A stretch of DNA of 58,605 bases, taken from an uncultured Alteromonas sp. GTDB taxonomy: Bacteria > Pseudomonadota > Gammaproteobacteria > Enterobacterales > Alteromonadaceae. The position numbers and the translations under genes are program-made. The notes beneath the pieces are model-generated. The model saw only the letters and a list, made by a program, of their open reading frames with translations. It made no database searches and was not told the origin of the DNA. The stretch spans positions 1-58,605 of the forward strand of contig NZ_CAJXQY010000013.1 of assembly GCF_913058315.1 (NCBI RefSeq). Direction: 5' to 3'. Positions within the stretch are counted from its first letter, which is position 1, and every line of letters begins with the position of its first letter. Positions 9,301 to 17,929 of the stretch are shown in pieces.

Positions 9301-9471
9301 TCAATGGGTGACCAAATACATAAAGGTGAAAAAGACGGCGATCACCGATGAGATGACCAGAATATACTTAAATCCCTGTTTGCCGTCAGCCACACTGTAA
9401 TTGTTAACCGTCAGATACCCAAACCACAACAGGCTCAGGATAAGAGGGATTAAGACAATAATTTTTAGCAT
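9301..9471 (-). CDS. Small two-helix membrane protein, unknown function
   Basis: This 56-residue reading frame begins MLKIIVLIPLILSLL and ends YLVTH. Residues about 3-21 and 36-53 are strongly hydrophobic, giving a predicted helical hairpin in the inner membrane with a short polar loop (VNNYSVADGKQGFK). The ribosome-binding site is weak (GCGGG about 10 bp upstream). It ends beside the ppiD terminator, which is nearly symmetrical and could serve both genes. I do not recognise the family. The clean helix-loop-helix pattern and the fit between terminator and stop codon make it likely to be a real gene. Confidence 0.6.
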   Translation of the reverse strand: MLKIIVLIPLILSLLWFGYLTVNNYSVADGKQGFKYILVISSVIAVFFTFMYLVTH

Positions 9472-9564
9472 AATAATGGTACCCGCTAAACGAACTTAAA
9501 ATCGATACGTTAAGTGTTTCCTGATGGACCAATAATATCAAGCACTAATCGCGGAATAACGCAT

Positions 9565-10674
9565 TCAGGTGCGTTGCTTCAGACCGAAAGCAAGCCGTAA
9601 CCAGGTGGCCGGACGGATGACAAAATAACACAGGCCGGCGGTCAGAATAAAAGCAAACACCAGTAAAGTCAGCGATTTTAACGCAATGCCGGCTTGCCAC
9701 TGAACGATATAGTAGGCAAGCACTACAATGACCGTCTGATGCAAAATATAGAACGGATAAATTAGCTCGTTGGTTTGTCGCAACCAGGCCGGCGATTCAT
9801 TGAGATAATGCCCCCCGTAACCCAGCATTACCAGCATGCCCGACCAGGACACCAGGGCGGTGAGTCCCCACCAAATTTGCCATCTTAAAGCCAGCGAACC
9901 AATAAAACTAAAGTCACCCAGATAATAAATATAAAATACCAGGCTGCAGGTGATAAACGAATACAGGTTAACTCGTCTGTAACGGCGCAACGACTGCCAG
10001 ATTGCCGGTCTCGACATAAACACCATACCGGTCAGAAAAAATACCAGATAAAAAACGGAGACTGAAAGATTTTCGATAGCACCGTCCTGCTCCGGGTAGA
10101 AAGTCTTTAAGAAGCAGCGCACGGTAACGAGCACCACGACGGACAGCATCAGACCGAATGGCCGACGGACCAATTTCTCGACGAACGCCAGTAGGGATTG
10201 TCCAGAAGAGGTATCCAGCACCCTTTTGAAAGGGATAGCCAGGAGCATGAAGATTATCAGGAACTCAATAAACCACAGGTGTTTGTTATCAAATAACAGA
10301 ATTCGCTGTTGGTAGGCATCCAGCAGCGAGGCAAACTGCGCCGGTGCCTCAAAATAAGCCTGAGGAGGAGTAATAAACATCATTGCCAGTAATAAGGGCA
10401 GTAACAGCCGTTTCGACTTACTGATTAGAAAAGTCCTGCTGTTGAGGCGATTCAGAAGAATAACACTGCCGGCACCGGCAATCAGAAATAAAACGGGCAG
10501 CCTCAGTTGCTCAAAATAGACCATGATATCGTCCAGTAACTTACTCGACTCGCTGTTCACGATATGCCAGTCATCACCGTTAAAAGGCATAAACACATGA
10601 TGCATAAACACCGCGATGATAAGTATTACCCGCAGCCAGTCCAGCTCCGCATAACGTTGGTTGGTCACTTCCAT
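9565..10674 (-). CDS. Acyltransferase-3 family membrane protein
   Basis: The 369-residue polytopic protein starts with a pattern typical of this family: RYAELDWLRVILI followed by HH in MHHVF within the first helix. About ten hydrophobic segments follow. Members (OafA, OpgC, NodX relatives) transfer acetyl or succinyl groups to glycans at the inner membrane, but the substrate cannot be read from sequence. The gene is monocistronic, between the small membrane protein and the DUF4287 gene, in a block of variable genes. Confidence 0.85.
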   Translation of the reverse strand: MEVTNQRYAELDWLRVILIIAVFMHHVFMPFNGDDWHIVNSESSKLLDDIMVYFEQLRLPVLFLIAGAGSVILLNRLNSRTFLISKSKRLLLPLLLAMMFITPPQAYFEAPAQFASLLDAYQQRILLFDNKHLWFIEFLIIFMLLAIPFKRVLDTSSGQSLLAFVEKLVRRPFGLMLSVVVLVTVRCFLKTFYPEQDGAIENLSVSVFYLVFFLTGMVFMSRPAIWQSLRRYRRVNLYSFITCSLVFYIYYLGDFSFIGSLALRWQIWWGLTALVSWSGMLVMLGYGGHYLNESPAWLRQTNELIYPFYILHQTVIVVLAYYIVQWQAGIALKSLTLLVFAFILTAGLCYFVIRPATWLRLAFGLKQRT

Positions 10675-10781
10675 GAATCCCGTTTCCTGAATAAATATGG
10701 CTAGTAAATCGCTGGGTCTATGCTAACTAAATTTACAAAGGTTATTGATAGATTGTATGTAAGTAATTGTAAATAGATGTG

Positions 10782-11339
10782 TTATTGAGATTCGTTAAAG
10801 GCCGTTCGGAGCCAGCCCGTGATTTGTTCGTCAACCTGGTCTGGCGCGGTAAGACGCACCCGGTAAGGCGTCATTCTGCCGGGCGGTAGCCTCTCCAGTC
10901 TGTCTCCTTCAGTCAGTGAGCGACTGTTAATACCTACCTCTACGGCGTTTTTAGTGGCCGGGCCAATGGTGGCAAACTGTTTGCTCAGGCGGTAGCTGAT
11001 ATAGTTTTTCTTGGTTGATGTGTTAAATGACCCAAAGCTATTTATCACCTCCAGTAACGCCTCGTGGATAGGGCGAAGATGGGCTTTGGTTCCGACATAA
11101 AGAAGGTCCAGTGGTGGTGTGTCAGAATCGGCTGGATGAGCCGCCTGTTTTGCCATGTGGGCAATGAGATTCGCATTCCCGTGGCCGAGGCCCAATTCGG
11201 CCTTAAGCATTTTTACAATATCACTGTGTTTGGTGAGCCCACTGTCATTTACCTGTTTACACAGTACCTCCAGTGATTTACCGGTAGCGGTTTCAATATT
11301 GCTGATTTGTGTAGCCTGTGCCTGCTCGATAGTTGCCAT
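10782..11339 (-). CDS. DUF4287 / DUF5655 domain protein
   Basis: The 185-residue protein has an N-terminal segment with the DUF4287 pattern (IETATGKSLEVL, then H-x-x-I-V-K-M-L-K, then LGLGHGNANL at about 50-60). The C-terminal region, about 75-180, resembles DUF5655 (KNYISYRLSKQFATIGP). Such proteins are widespread and uncharacterised; predicted roles relate to transport or nucleic-acid binding but are unproven. A GGGAT ribosome-binding site lies 8 bp before the ATG. It is divergent from the export operon that starts at 11538. Confidence 0.8.
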   Translation of the reverse strand: MATIEQAQATQISNIETATGKSLEVLCKQVNDSGLTKHSDIVKMLKAELGLGHGNANLIAHMAKQAAHPADSDTPPLDLLYVGTKAHLRPIHEALLEVINSFGSFNTSTKKNYISYRLSKQFATIGPATKNAVEVGINSRSLTEGDRLERLPPGRMTPYRVRLTAPDQVDEQITGWLRTAFNESQ

Positions 11340-11467
11340 AGTAATGGATCCCGCCGCCCAGCGACCTCAACGGTTCGTTATTATTTACTATAGCAGTGTC
11401 GCCGGAGGTTTGGGAGTTTTAGCGAAACCCCTGGCTTTGATTTAGAACAACCGGGATTTAATCGGCT

Positions 11468-11497
11468 TTGTAAACCTCAGGCAAGCCACCGTATACT
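11468..11497 (+). promoter_or_regulatory. Putative promoter of the HlyD-ABC operon
   Basis: TTGTAA (11468-11473) and TATACT (11492-11497) with an 18-bp spacer lie 40 bp before the operon's first gene. Confidence 0.4.
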
Positions 11498-11537
11498 GAC
11501 TTAAAGATATTACTGCCTGAAACGTGATGGTGGCGGC

Positions 11538-12521
11538 ATGAATAAGTTAAAGCAATTTCCGGCTGTGGTGGGAAAGGTTGCCATACTGGCAGGTTACTTT
11601 CTGTTGGCAGCAGGGTTATCTGGGTGTGAGGAGCGCCCGTTTAACGACGGCTATATTGGCTACGTTGAAGCTGAATTTGTAACGGTGTCAACGCCCGCAG
11701 CCGGCTGGGTCGAGGGGCCACAGTGGCAGTATGGTGATGCGGTGGTGCCGGGTGACATGTTAATTCAATTCGATACCGACCTGCAGCAACTCAGGCTGGA
11801 GGAAGCCGGGGCTAATGTGGCGTCACTTAAAGCACAGTTAAATGACGCGCTGCACGGCGCACGAAGTGAAGAGATTGCCGTATTGCAAAGCCGTTTGGAT
11901 GAGCAGCAATTTACCATTGATGAAGCGAAGCTCGAGTTAACGCGGATAAGCACATTACGTGAGAAAGCGCTGGCGACCCAGGCTGACTATGATAAAGCCG
12001 TGTTGAATTTAAAAGCCCTTGAAGCGGCTGCACAGGTCACCAGTCACCAGATTGAAGTGCAGATGCTCGCTGGCCGCCCGGATTATCTGAACAGTCTGCA
12101 GGAAAAAGTGAGTGCGGCGCAATCTGCCGAACAGCAGGCTGAATGGTCTCTGTCTCAACGCACGCTGATCGCTCGGTTCAGCGGCTCGATAAAAGAAATC
12201 TACACCCAGGCAGGAGAGCATGCCATCGCCGGTCAGCCTTTGTTGCTGGTGCAGCTCAACCAAACGCTGAAAGTCAGGTTCTATATTCCTCAGCATCAGG
12301 TAGCTCAATTCCAGGCAGGGCAAAAGGTAGTGGTCACCCAGGATGGTGCCGGGCAGACCTACCAGGCTGCGGTGAGTTATATCAGCCAGCGGGCCGAATT
12401 TACGCCGCCGATGCTTTACAGTGAAAAAGCCAGGGAAGATCTGGTGTTTCTTATTGAAGCCCGTTTCGCATCGCCCGTCAGCCTGCATCCGGGTCAGCCG
12501 GTTAGCGTAGCCCTGTTATGA
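11538..12521 (+). CDS. HlyD/YbhG-type membrane fusion lipoprotein
   Basis: This is the periplasmic adaptor of an ABC exporter. In its 327 residues, a hydrophobic N-terminus ends in a lipobox LSGC (Cys about 30), so it is probably lipid-anchored rather than held by a transmembrane helix. A biotinyl-lipoyl-like half motif (AGWVEGPQW... GDMLIQFD), a long coiled-coil hairpin (about 75-200) and a barrel domain follow. It overlaps the next gene by 4 bp, giving a tight operon with an ABC ATPase and permease, equivalent to E. coli ybhG-ybhF-ybhS. The exported substrate is unknown. Confidence 0.88.
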   Translation: MNKLKQFPAVVGKVAILAGYFLLAAGLSGCEERPFNDGYIGYVEAEFVTVSTPAAGWVEGPQWQYGDAVVPGDMLIQFDTDLQQLRLEEAGANVASLKAQLNDALHGARSEEIAVLQSRLDEQQFTIDEAKLELTRISTLREKALATQADYDKAVLNLKALEAAAQVTSHQIEVQMLAGRPDYLNSLQEKVSAAQSAEQQAEWSLSQRTLIARFSGSIKEIYTQAGEHAIAGQPLLLVQLNQTLKVRFYIPQHQVAQFQAGQKVVVTQDGAGQTYQAAVSYISQRAEFTPPMLYSEKAREDLVFLIEARFASPVSLHPGQPVSVALL

Positions 12522-13447
12522 CCGACAATGCTATTGATGTGCAGGGACTGGTAAAGCGATTCGGCTCCAGAGCAGTGGTGAATGGCGTGAGTCTGGCCAT
12601 CCCGAAAGGCCAGGTCTGGGGATTTTTAGGGCCGAACGGATCAGGAAAAACCACGACCATTCGTATGATGTGTGGATTATTAACGCCGTCGGCTGGCTCC
12701 GGTCAATGCCTCGGGTTTGATATACTCAGGCAGGCGAAACAAATTAAAGCCCAAACGGGCTATATGACCCAGAAATTCTCGTTCTGGGAAGACTTAACCA
12801 TTGCTGAAAACCTGCGGTTTGTGGCTCGTATGTATCATCTTAGCGATGTCAAAGCCGCGGTAATTAATGCGCTTCAGGCGTCGGGACTTACAGACCGTCA
12901 GCACCAGTTAGCCGCAGCCTTATCCGGCGGCTGGAAACAGCGACTGGCACTGGCTGCTGTCACTATGCATCAGCCCAGGCTGTTGCTGCTGGATGAACCG
13001 ACCGCCGGGGTTGACCCGCAGGCACGCCGGGAATTCTGGCATCACATCCAAAATCTGGCCCAAACTGGCGTGACTGTGCTGGTGTCGACTCATTACATGG
13101 ATGAAGCCCAGCGTTGCGATAATATTGTGTATCTGGCCAATGGTAAGTTGATTACCCAGGGGACGGTGGCAGCGGTTATCAAACAGGCAAATCTGGTTTG
13201 TTATCGGTTAACCGGTGAGCGTATTCGTCAGTACAGTGAATTGCTCGAACGCTCTGGTGATGTGGTCAGTGTTGCTTACTATGGTGCAGCGCTGTTTGTC
13301 ACCGGGCACTCTAAGCAAAAGCTTGAGGCGCTGTTGGCCGAGGCGGCTTTCAACTCCCTTACCGTTGAACCGGTGAGCCCGGAGCTGGAAGATGTCTTTA
13401 TTGCCCTAACCCAAAAGGCGGGTGCCGATCTCAGGAGGTATCAGTGA
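12518..13447 (+). CDS. ABC transporter ATP-binding protein (YbhF-like half)
   Basis: In 309 residues the nucleotide-binding domain is complete: Walker A GPNGSGKT, Q-loop, signature LSGGWKQR (the usual final GQ is replaced by GW), Walker B LLLLDEPTAGVD and the switch His in STHYMDEA. The C-terminal extension after about 220 is typical of CcmA/YhiH exporters. It contains a single ATPase domain, unlike E. coli YbhF, which has two. Its start overlaps the adaptor gene in an ATGA junction. Confidence 0.93.
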   Translation: MTDNAIDVQGLVKRFGSRAVVNGVSLAIPKGQVWGFLGPNGSGKTTTIRMMCGLLTPSAGSGQCLGFDILRQAKQIKAQTGYMTQKFSFWEDLTIAENLRFVARMYHLSDVKAAVINALQASGLTDRQHQLAAALSGGWKQRLALAAVTMHQPRLLLLDEPTAGVDPQARREFWHHIQNLAQTGVTVLVSTHYMDEAQRCDNIVYLANGKLITQGTVAAVIKQANLVCYRLTGERIRQYSELLERSGDVVSVAYYGAALFVTGHSKQKLEALLAEAAFNSLTVEPVSPELEDVFIALTQKAGADLRRYQ

Positions 13448-14583
13448 ACAGTCTGAGCGGTCGCTGGGCCAGATTCCGGGCACTGATGATAAAAGAATTT
13501 ATCCAGATGCGGCGGGACCGTATGACCTTTGCCATGATGCTGGGGATCCCGGTATTGCAACTTATTCTGTTTGGCTTTGCTATCAATAACGATCCGAAGG
13601 GATTACCTGCTGCCATTTACACTGAAGAGGATACTCATCTGACCCGCGCAATATTGTCAGGCTTTGCGGTGAGTCAGTATTATGAATTTGATTATCAGGT
13701 GGCTGATTTACAAAGCGCAGATGCACTTATCAAAGCGGGCGATGTAGCTTTTGTGATCAGTATTCCCGCAGGCTTTAGCCGCGATCTGATAAAAGGGCTC
13801 AGGCCCCAGTTGCTGATTATTGCTGATGCATCGGATCCGGCTGTCTCGTCCAATGCCCTGGCGCAGGCAGAGCAAATTATTAATCAGTCTTTGAGGCACG
13901 ACCTGAAAGGCAAGTTAACCTCCCTTCAGGCTGAGCCCGGGCCGGTAGAGGTGGTGACTCACCGCAAGTATAATCCGGAAAACATTACCCAGTACAATAT
14001 TGTACCGGGGTTACTGGGAGTGATATTAACGATGACCTCAGTTATGATTACCGCTATGGCGATGACCCGGGAAAGGGAGCGAGGAAATTTAGAGAATATT
14101 CTGGCCATGCCAGCGGAGCCCATTGAGGTGATGCTGGGCAAAATAATGCCTTATGTTATGGTTGGCGCAGTACAGACCGCTATTATTATTGTTGCCGCGA
14201 AAGTGGTTTTCAATGTGCCTTTTGTTGGCCACCTCACGTTATTACTAGGCGGCGTTACCTTGTTTATCATTGCCAATCTGTGTCTGGGATTTACTTTTTC
14301 AACCATCGCGCGCTCGCAAATGCAGGCCATGCAACTGACCTTTTTCTTCTTTCTGCCGTCGATATTACTGTCTGGATTTATGTTTCCCTACTGGGGCATG
14401 CCGGCGTGGGCCCAGTTTCTTGGTGAGGGGCTGCCGCTTACTCATTTCTTAAGAATTGTTCGCGGTGTCATGTTAAAGGGAGCGGGGTGGGAGCACCTTG
14501 CCACAGAGTTTTACGCTATCATCCTGTTTACACTGGTTGCCGGGCTGCTGGCCATCCTCAGATACCAGCGAACCCTGGATTAG
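13444..14583 (+). CDS. ABC-2 type permease (YhhJ/YbhS-like)
   Basis: The 379-residue membrane component has one N-terminal helix (about 25-45), a large extracytoplasmic domain (about 50-180), and five C-terminal helices. It carries the ABC-2 signature around FFFLPSILLSGFMFP. Translation starts at GTG overlapping the ATPase stop codon by 4 bp. It is the only permease in the operon, so a homodimer with the ATPase and the adaptor is expected. It converges with the next gene with only 2 bp between stop codons and no visible terminator. Confidence 0.93.
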   Translation: MNSLSGRWARFRALMIKEFIQMRRDRMTFAMMLGIPVLQLILFGFAINNDPKGLPAAIYTEEDTHLTRAILSGFAVSQYYEFDYQVADLQSADALIKAGDVAFVISIPAGFSRDLIKGLRPQLLIIADASDPAVSSNALAQAEQIINQSLRHDLKGKLTSLQAEPGPVEVVTHRKYNPENITQYNIVPGLLGVILTMTSVMITAMAMTRERERGNLENILAMPAEPIEVMLGKIMPYVMVGAVQTAIIIVAAKVVFNVPFVGHLTLLLGGVTLFIIANLCLGFTFSTIARSQMQAMQLTFFFFLPSILLSGFMFPYWGMPAWAQFLGEGLPLTHFLRIVRGVMLKGAGWEHLATEFYAIILFTLVAGLLAILRYQRTLD

Positions 14584-14585
14584 TC

Positions 14586-16304
14586 TCAGGCCGTTTGTGC
14601 CAGCTGATGACTAAGGAGATAGCGTTTGCGTTTTTTGGCTAACAGCTTATCCGTGTCGACGACGACCAGGCCATCCACACAATCGCAAAAGTCCGGGTCG
14701 ATGTTGAAGTCCAGAAAAGCGACACCGTCGTGTTCACAAACTTCTGTGTACTGCTTATAAAGGGTAGGGACATTCACCCCCATATTGGCCAGCAGATGTT
14801 TGAGCTGGGTAAACTCTTTCTTATAGTCTTCGCCCTTAAACTCGGTGAGTGTATCGCCGGGCAATGAAAACGGGATTTTCGCCGCCGCTTCGCCAAACCG
14901 GGCAGGAAAGTGCGTGGCATAAAACTGCACAATAAGCTGTTTGGCAGGTTGCGGGTAGCTGTCGCTCAGACTGACCGGGCCAAACAAATAGCGGTAATGC
15001 GGGTAGCGGGTTAGAAACGCCCCAATACCAAACCATAAATAGTCGAGACTCCGTTTCCCCCAGTAGCGTGGCTGAACAAAACTGCGACCCAGCTCCAGGC
15101 CCTGCTCGAAGAGTTGCGGGTTGTGTTGTGCGTAATCAAACAAAGTTGCTGAATATAAGCCGGTAGGATGATCAGGCTGGCTAAGCAGTCTGGCATCACC
15201 AAACCGATAAGCACCCACTATCTCCAGATCGTTCTCATCCCATAGAATCAGATGATAATAGTGATTATCGTACTTATCGATATCACGTCGATGCAGCGTA
15301 CCTTCACCTACCGCCCGAAAAGCGATTTCCCGCAGACGGCCAATTTCGCGCATGATCACAGAACTGCCCTGATGCAGATACAAATAGATGTGTTTACCGT
15401 CGGATGTTTCACCTAAATGTTCACACTGGCGAATCGCTCGTGACAGTTCCTTGCGATCTTCAGGCATGGCAATGGCTGCCTGGGTGGCAAAAATACCCTG
15501 GCGATTCGTGGCGACCCGGTAAAGGTGACGTTTGAACAGTTTAACCTGATCGGGTATGGAGATATTTAATGACTGATAGCTGGAAAAGGGGATTAGTTCA
15601 CCAATACGCATTGGCAGCGATTTACGCCGTTGCTTAAACATTTCCTTGACCAGCAAAGCCGTAGCCAGAGGCTTATAAACCATTGATACACCGTAAAATA
15701 GCGGTGAATTCTTGGCATCGATAAAAATCGGTAGAATGGGCGCTTTGGCTTGTCTGGCAAGGCGCAGAAAGCCACTGTGCCAATGGGTGTCGCGGACTCC
15801 CTGAGGACGTAGTCTGGACACTTCGCCGGCCGGAAATATCAGTACCGCGCCGTCGCCGGCCAGGTGTTCATGAATGGCAGCAAGATGTCCTTTGCGTGTG
15901 CCACCCTGCATATTATTGACCGGCAGCAGCATATCCCGCAGTGGTTCGATAGCCATTAGCATTTGGTTAGCCACCACTTTTAAATCATGGCGGATCTCGG
16001 ATATCAGCTTAATTAACGCCAGCCCATCAATGGAACCGATGGGGTGGTTAGCGATAATCACGACGCGCCCTTCGCTGGGGATCCGCTCCCGTTCCGTGTC
16101 TCTGACCGAGGTGCTGACATTAAAATACTCCAATACCTGTTCAACAAAGTCGATATCATGGTAGTGAGGGTAGGTCCGTCCGAAGTCAGCGATTTCCCTT
16201 TCGTGCAGTAAATGACGCAGCGCAAAGCGCAGGGGTTTGCTTAGCAGGCTGTGTTTGGCGACCTGCGGATAGTACTCATTGAGCAATTCATCAACAGTAA
16301 ACAT
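14586..16304 (-). CDS. OlsF-like bifunctional acyltransferase (amino-lipid synthesis)
   Basis: The protein (572 residues) fuses two acyltransferases. An N-terminal PlsC/OlsA-like domain carries NHPIGSIDG (His87, Asp93) and FPAGEVSR. A C-terminal OlsB/GNAT-like domain (about 290-480) includes REIGRLREIAFR and RYWGKRSLDYLW. This architecture matches OlsF proteins, which make ornithine lipids in some proteobacteria and Bacteroidetes; related hemolysin-annotated proteins share it. I chose the ATG at 16304, which gives MFTVDELL. A TTG at 16343 would add 13 residues, but its GAGGA box lies too far upstream. The lipid head group cannot be told from sequence. Confidence 0.8.
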   Translation of the reverse strand: MFTVDELLNEYYPQVAKHSLLSKPLRFALRHLLHEREIADFGRTYPHYHDIDFVEQVLEYFNVSTSVRDTERERIPSEGRVVIIANHPIGSIDGLALIKLISEIRHDLKVVANQMLMAIEPLRDMLLPVNNMQGGTRKGHLAAIHEHLAGDGAVLIFPAGEVSRLRPQGVRDTHWHSGFLRLARQAKAPILPIFIDAKNSPLFYGVSMVYKPLATALLVKEMFKQRRKSLPMRIGELIPFSSYQSLNISIPDQVKLFKRHLYRVATNRQGIFATQAAIAMPEDRKELSRAIRQCEHLGETSDGKHIYLYLHQGSSVIMREIGRLREIAFRAVGEGTLHRRDIDKYDNHYYHLILWDENDLEIVGAYRFGDARLLSQPDHPTGLYSATLFDYAQHNPQLFEQGLELGRSFVQPRYWGKRSLDYLWFGIGAFLTRYPHYRYLFGPVSLSDSYPQPAKQLIVQFYATHFPARFGEAAAKIPFSLPGDTLTEFKGEDYKKEFTQLKHLLANMGVNVPTLYKQYTEVCEHDGVAFLDFNIDPDFCDCVDGLVVVDTDKLLAKKRKRYLLSHQLAQTA

Positions 16305-16404
16305 ATTCAGTACACTTAAGGTTATTTCGCCACACGATAGCAACCGATTGTGACGATATCCTCACAGTTGTATTGCAGTTCCTTTACAACATTGGCCCCT
16401 TGTG

Positions 16405-17205
16405 TCAGGCTGCTTTGCCGGTTTTTATGAAGTCTGCCAGTACCGACACATTCCCGGAGTGTTTAAGGTATTCATTAAAATGGATAAGTGATAACTGACC
16501 GTTATTGTCTTCCACCAAGGCTGAACAGTTCTCTATCCAGTCACCATCATTGATGTAATGGATACCATTTACCATGAGGGATTCAGGGTGGTGGATATGA
16601 CCACAAATGATGCCATCCAGGCCTCTTTCTGCCGCGTGTCGGCAGCCTGCAGCGCGGTAGCGCTCAATCGCTTTGTTGGCCCCTTTTATGTGCTTTTTGA
16701 TGTAACCCGCCAGTGACCAGTAATGACTGTTACGCCAGGCTCTGAAACGGTTGTACCAGCGATTGAGGAACAGCAGTAAGTCGTAACCTTTGTCGCCAAT
16801 CCAGGCGTGGAATTTACCCAGGGTAACGTCGGCATCGAATTGATCGCCGTGGAGGACCAGATAGCGTTTGCCATTGGCAGTCGTATGGACAAGCTCGCGT
16901 TCGATGGCGATATCGCCAAATGCCATGCCTGAATACTTCTGGATAGGGGCGTCATGATTGCCGGGCAAATACACCACACGGGTACCACTATTGCTCATCT
17001 GCATCAGTTTGTGCATAACCCGATTATGGGTTTCCGGCCAGCGAAACTGTTTCTCCATTTGCCACATATCGACAATGTCACCCACCAGATAAAGGGTATC
17101 TACCGAAATACTCTGCAAAAATGTCAGTAAAAACTCAGCTTTGCAGTCTTTATTTCCAAGGTGAATATCAGATAACCATACAGCCTTATAGTGGATTTTT
17201 GCCAT
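16405..17205 (-). CDS. LpxH-like calcineurin metallophosphatase
   Basis: This 266-residue protein of the UDP-2,3-diacylglucosamine diphosphatase family (COG2908 group) has all metal-ligand motifs: SDIHLG, GDIVD, GNHD, HGDQFD and GHIHHP. It is distinct from classical LpxH, which reads SDLHL, and groups with larger paralogues often annotated the same way. The ATG at 17205 has a GGGA box 7 bp upstream; a GTG one codon earlier is possible. It is about 100 bp upstream of the OlsF-like gene on the same strand, suggesting a shared envelope-lipid role. Confidence 0.85.
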   Translation of the reverse strand: MAKIHYKAVWLSDIHLGNKDCKAEFLLTFLQSISVDTLYLVGDIVDMWQMEKQFRWPETHNRVMHKLMQMSNSGTRVVYLPGNHDAPIQKYSGMAFGDIAIERELVHTTANGKRYLVLHGDQFDADVTLGKFHAWIGDKGYDLLLFLNRWYNRFRAWRNSHYWSLAGYIKKHIKGANKAIERYRAAGCRHAAERGLDGIICGHIHHPESLMVNGIHYINDGDWIENCSALVEDNNGQLSLIHFNEYLKHSGNVSVLADFIKTGKAA

Positions 17206-17327
17206 CACATTTTCCCGGCGATTCGCAACTGGTAACGTGACTGGTACTTTACTGGGGTGGCTTGACAGTTAGGTGACGGGGGGTTGACTATTCGATGACG
17301 AGTTGTTGAAAGTTAAATGACAGGCAT

Positions 17328-17354
17328 AAAAAAAGCGCCGAAGGCGCTTTTTTA
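17328..17354 (-). terminator. Rho-independent terminator of rpsT
   Basis: The stem GCGCC/GGCGC with a GAA loop is flanked by A-runs and T-runs on both sides, so it can act in either direction. It lies 21 bp past the rpsT stop codon. Confidence 0.9.
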
Positions 17355-17374
17355 AACTAAACGTCAGTGGGTGA

Positions 17375-17638
17375 TTAGCCCAGCGCTTTAATTTGCGCAG
17401 CCAGACGGCTCTTATGACGAGCAGCTTTGTTCTTGTGAATCAAACCTTTTGAAGCCATTCTGTCAAGAATTGGAGTTGCAGCAGTCAGTGCAGCCTGGGC
17501 ACCTTCTTTATCACCAGTGGCGATAGCCGCTACTACTTTTTTAATACTTGTACGAGTCATGGAGCGACGGCTGGCATTATGCTGGCGACGCTTTTCGGCT
17601 TGAATTGCACGTTTCTTAGCAGACTTGATGTTAGCCAA
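17375..17638 (-). CDS. rpsT: 30S ribosomal protein S20
   Basis: S20 binds 16S rRNA early in small-subunit assembly. I start at TTG (17638), giving an 87-residue protein that begins (M)[17 protein letters not shown], the exact family length. A GGGAG ribosome-binding site sits 7 bp upstream of this TTG. The longer ATG-initiated frame at 17662 would add eight residues absent from the family and would cover the ribosome-binding site. E. coli rpsT also uses a UUG start, linked to autoregulation, so this is probably a conserved control feature. Confidence 0.95.
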   Translation of the reverse strand: MANIKSAKKRAIQAEKRRQHNASRRSMTRTSIKKVVAAIATGDKEGAQAALTAATPILDRMASKGLIHKNKAARHKSRLAAQIKALG

Positions 17639-17681
17639 GGTGTAACTCCCAAAAAAATTCATGTCAAAAACGAGGGTGCGG

Positions 17682-17710
17682 ATTGTGCCTAGCTATCGGC
17701 TAATTGTCAA
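17682..17710 (-). promoter_or_regulatory. Sigma-70 promoter of rpsT
   Basis: On the minus strand a perfect TTGACA (17710-17705) and CACAAT (17687-17682) have a 17-bp spacer. The element lies about 45 bp upstream of the TTG start. Confidence 0.7.
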
Positions 17711-17862
17711 ACAATTTATCGCTGTTAAGCGAAACTTTCTTCCGCATTGGCGACAGTATACCTGAGTTGATGGGTAAGGCTCCAGTAAATAAACGCTGAC
17801 ATGGGTCGTTGATGCAGGTCAATAGCTTGTCGGCATAACCGGTGATAATAGTCTACAGTAGT

Positions 17863-17896
17863 CATAGCAAACCGCTAAGTTAGCGGTAAGTCTATG
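17863..17896. promoter_or_regulatory. 34-bp near-palindrome upstream of the CBS gene
   Basis: ACCGCTAA (17871-17878) and TTAGCGGT (17880-17887) are perfect inverted arms around one base. They are flanked by a second pair, CATAG (17863-17867) and CTATG (17892-17896). There is no T-run, so it looks more like an operator than a terminator. It ends 33 bp before the CBS start codon. Confidence 0.5.
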
Positions 17897-17929
17897 AAAT
17901 AATAGCCAATAAATAACAGGAGTTGGTGA

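Noticed and set aside
9301-17205. The variable block as a prophage or integrative element
   Set aside because: No integrase, phage structural gene, flanking repeat or tRNA attachment site was seen.
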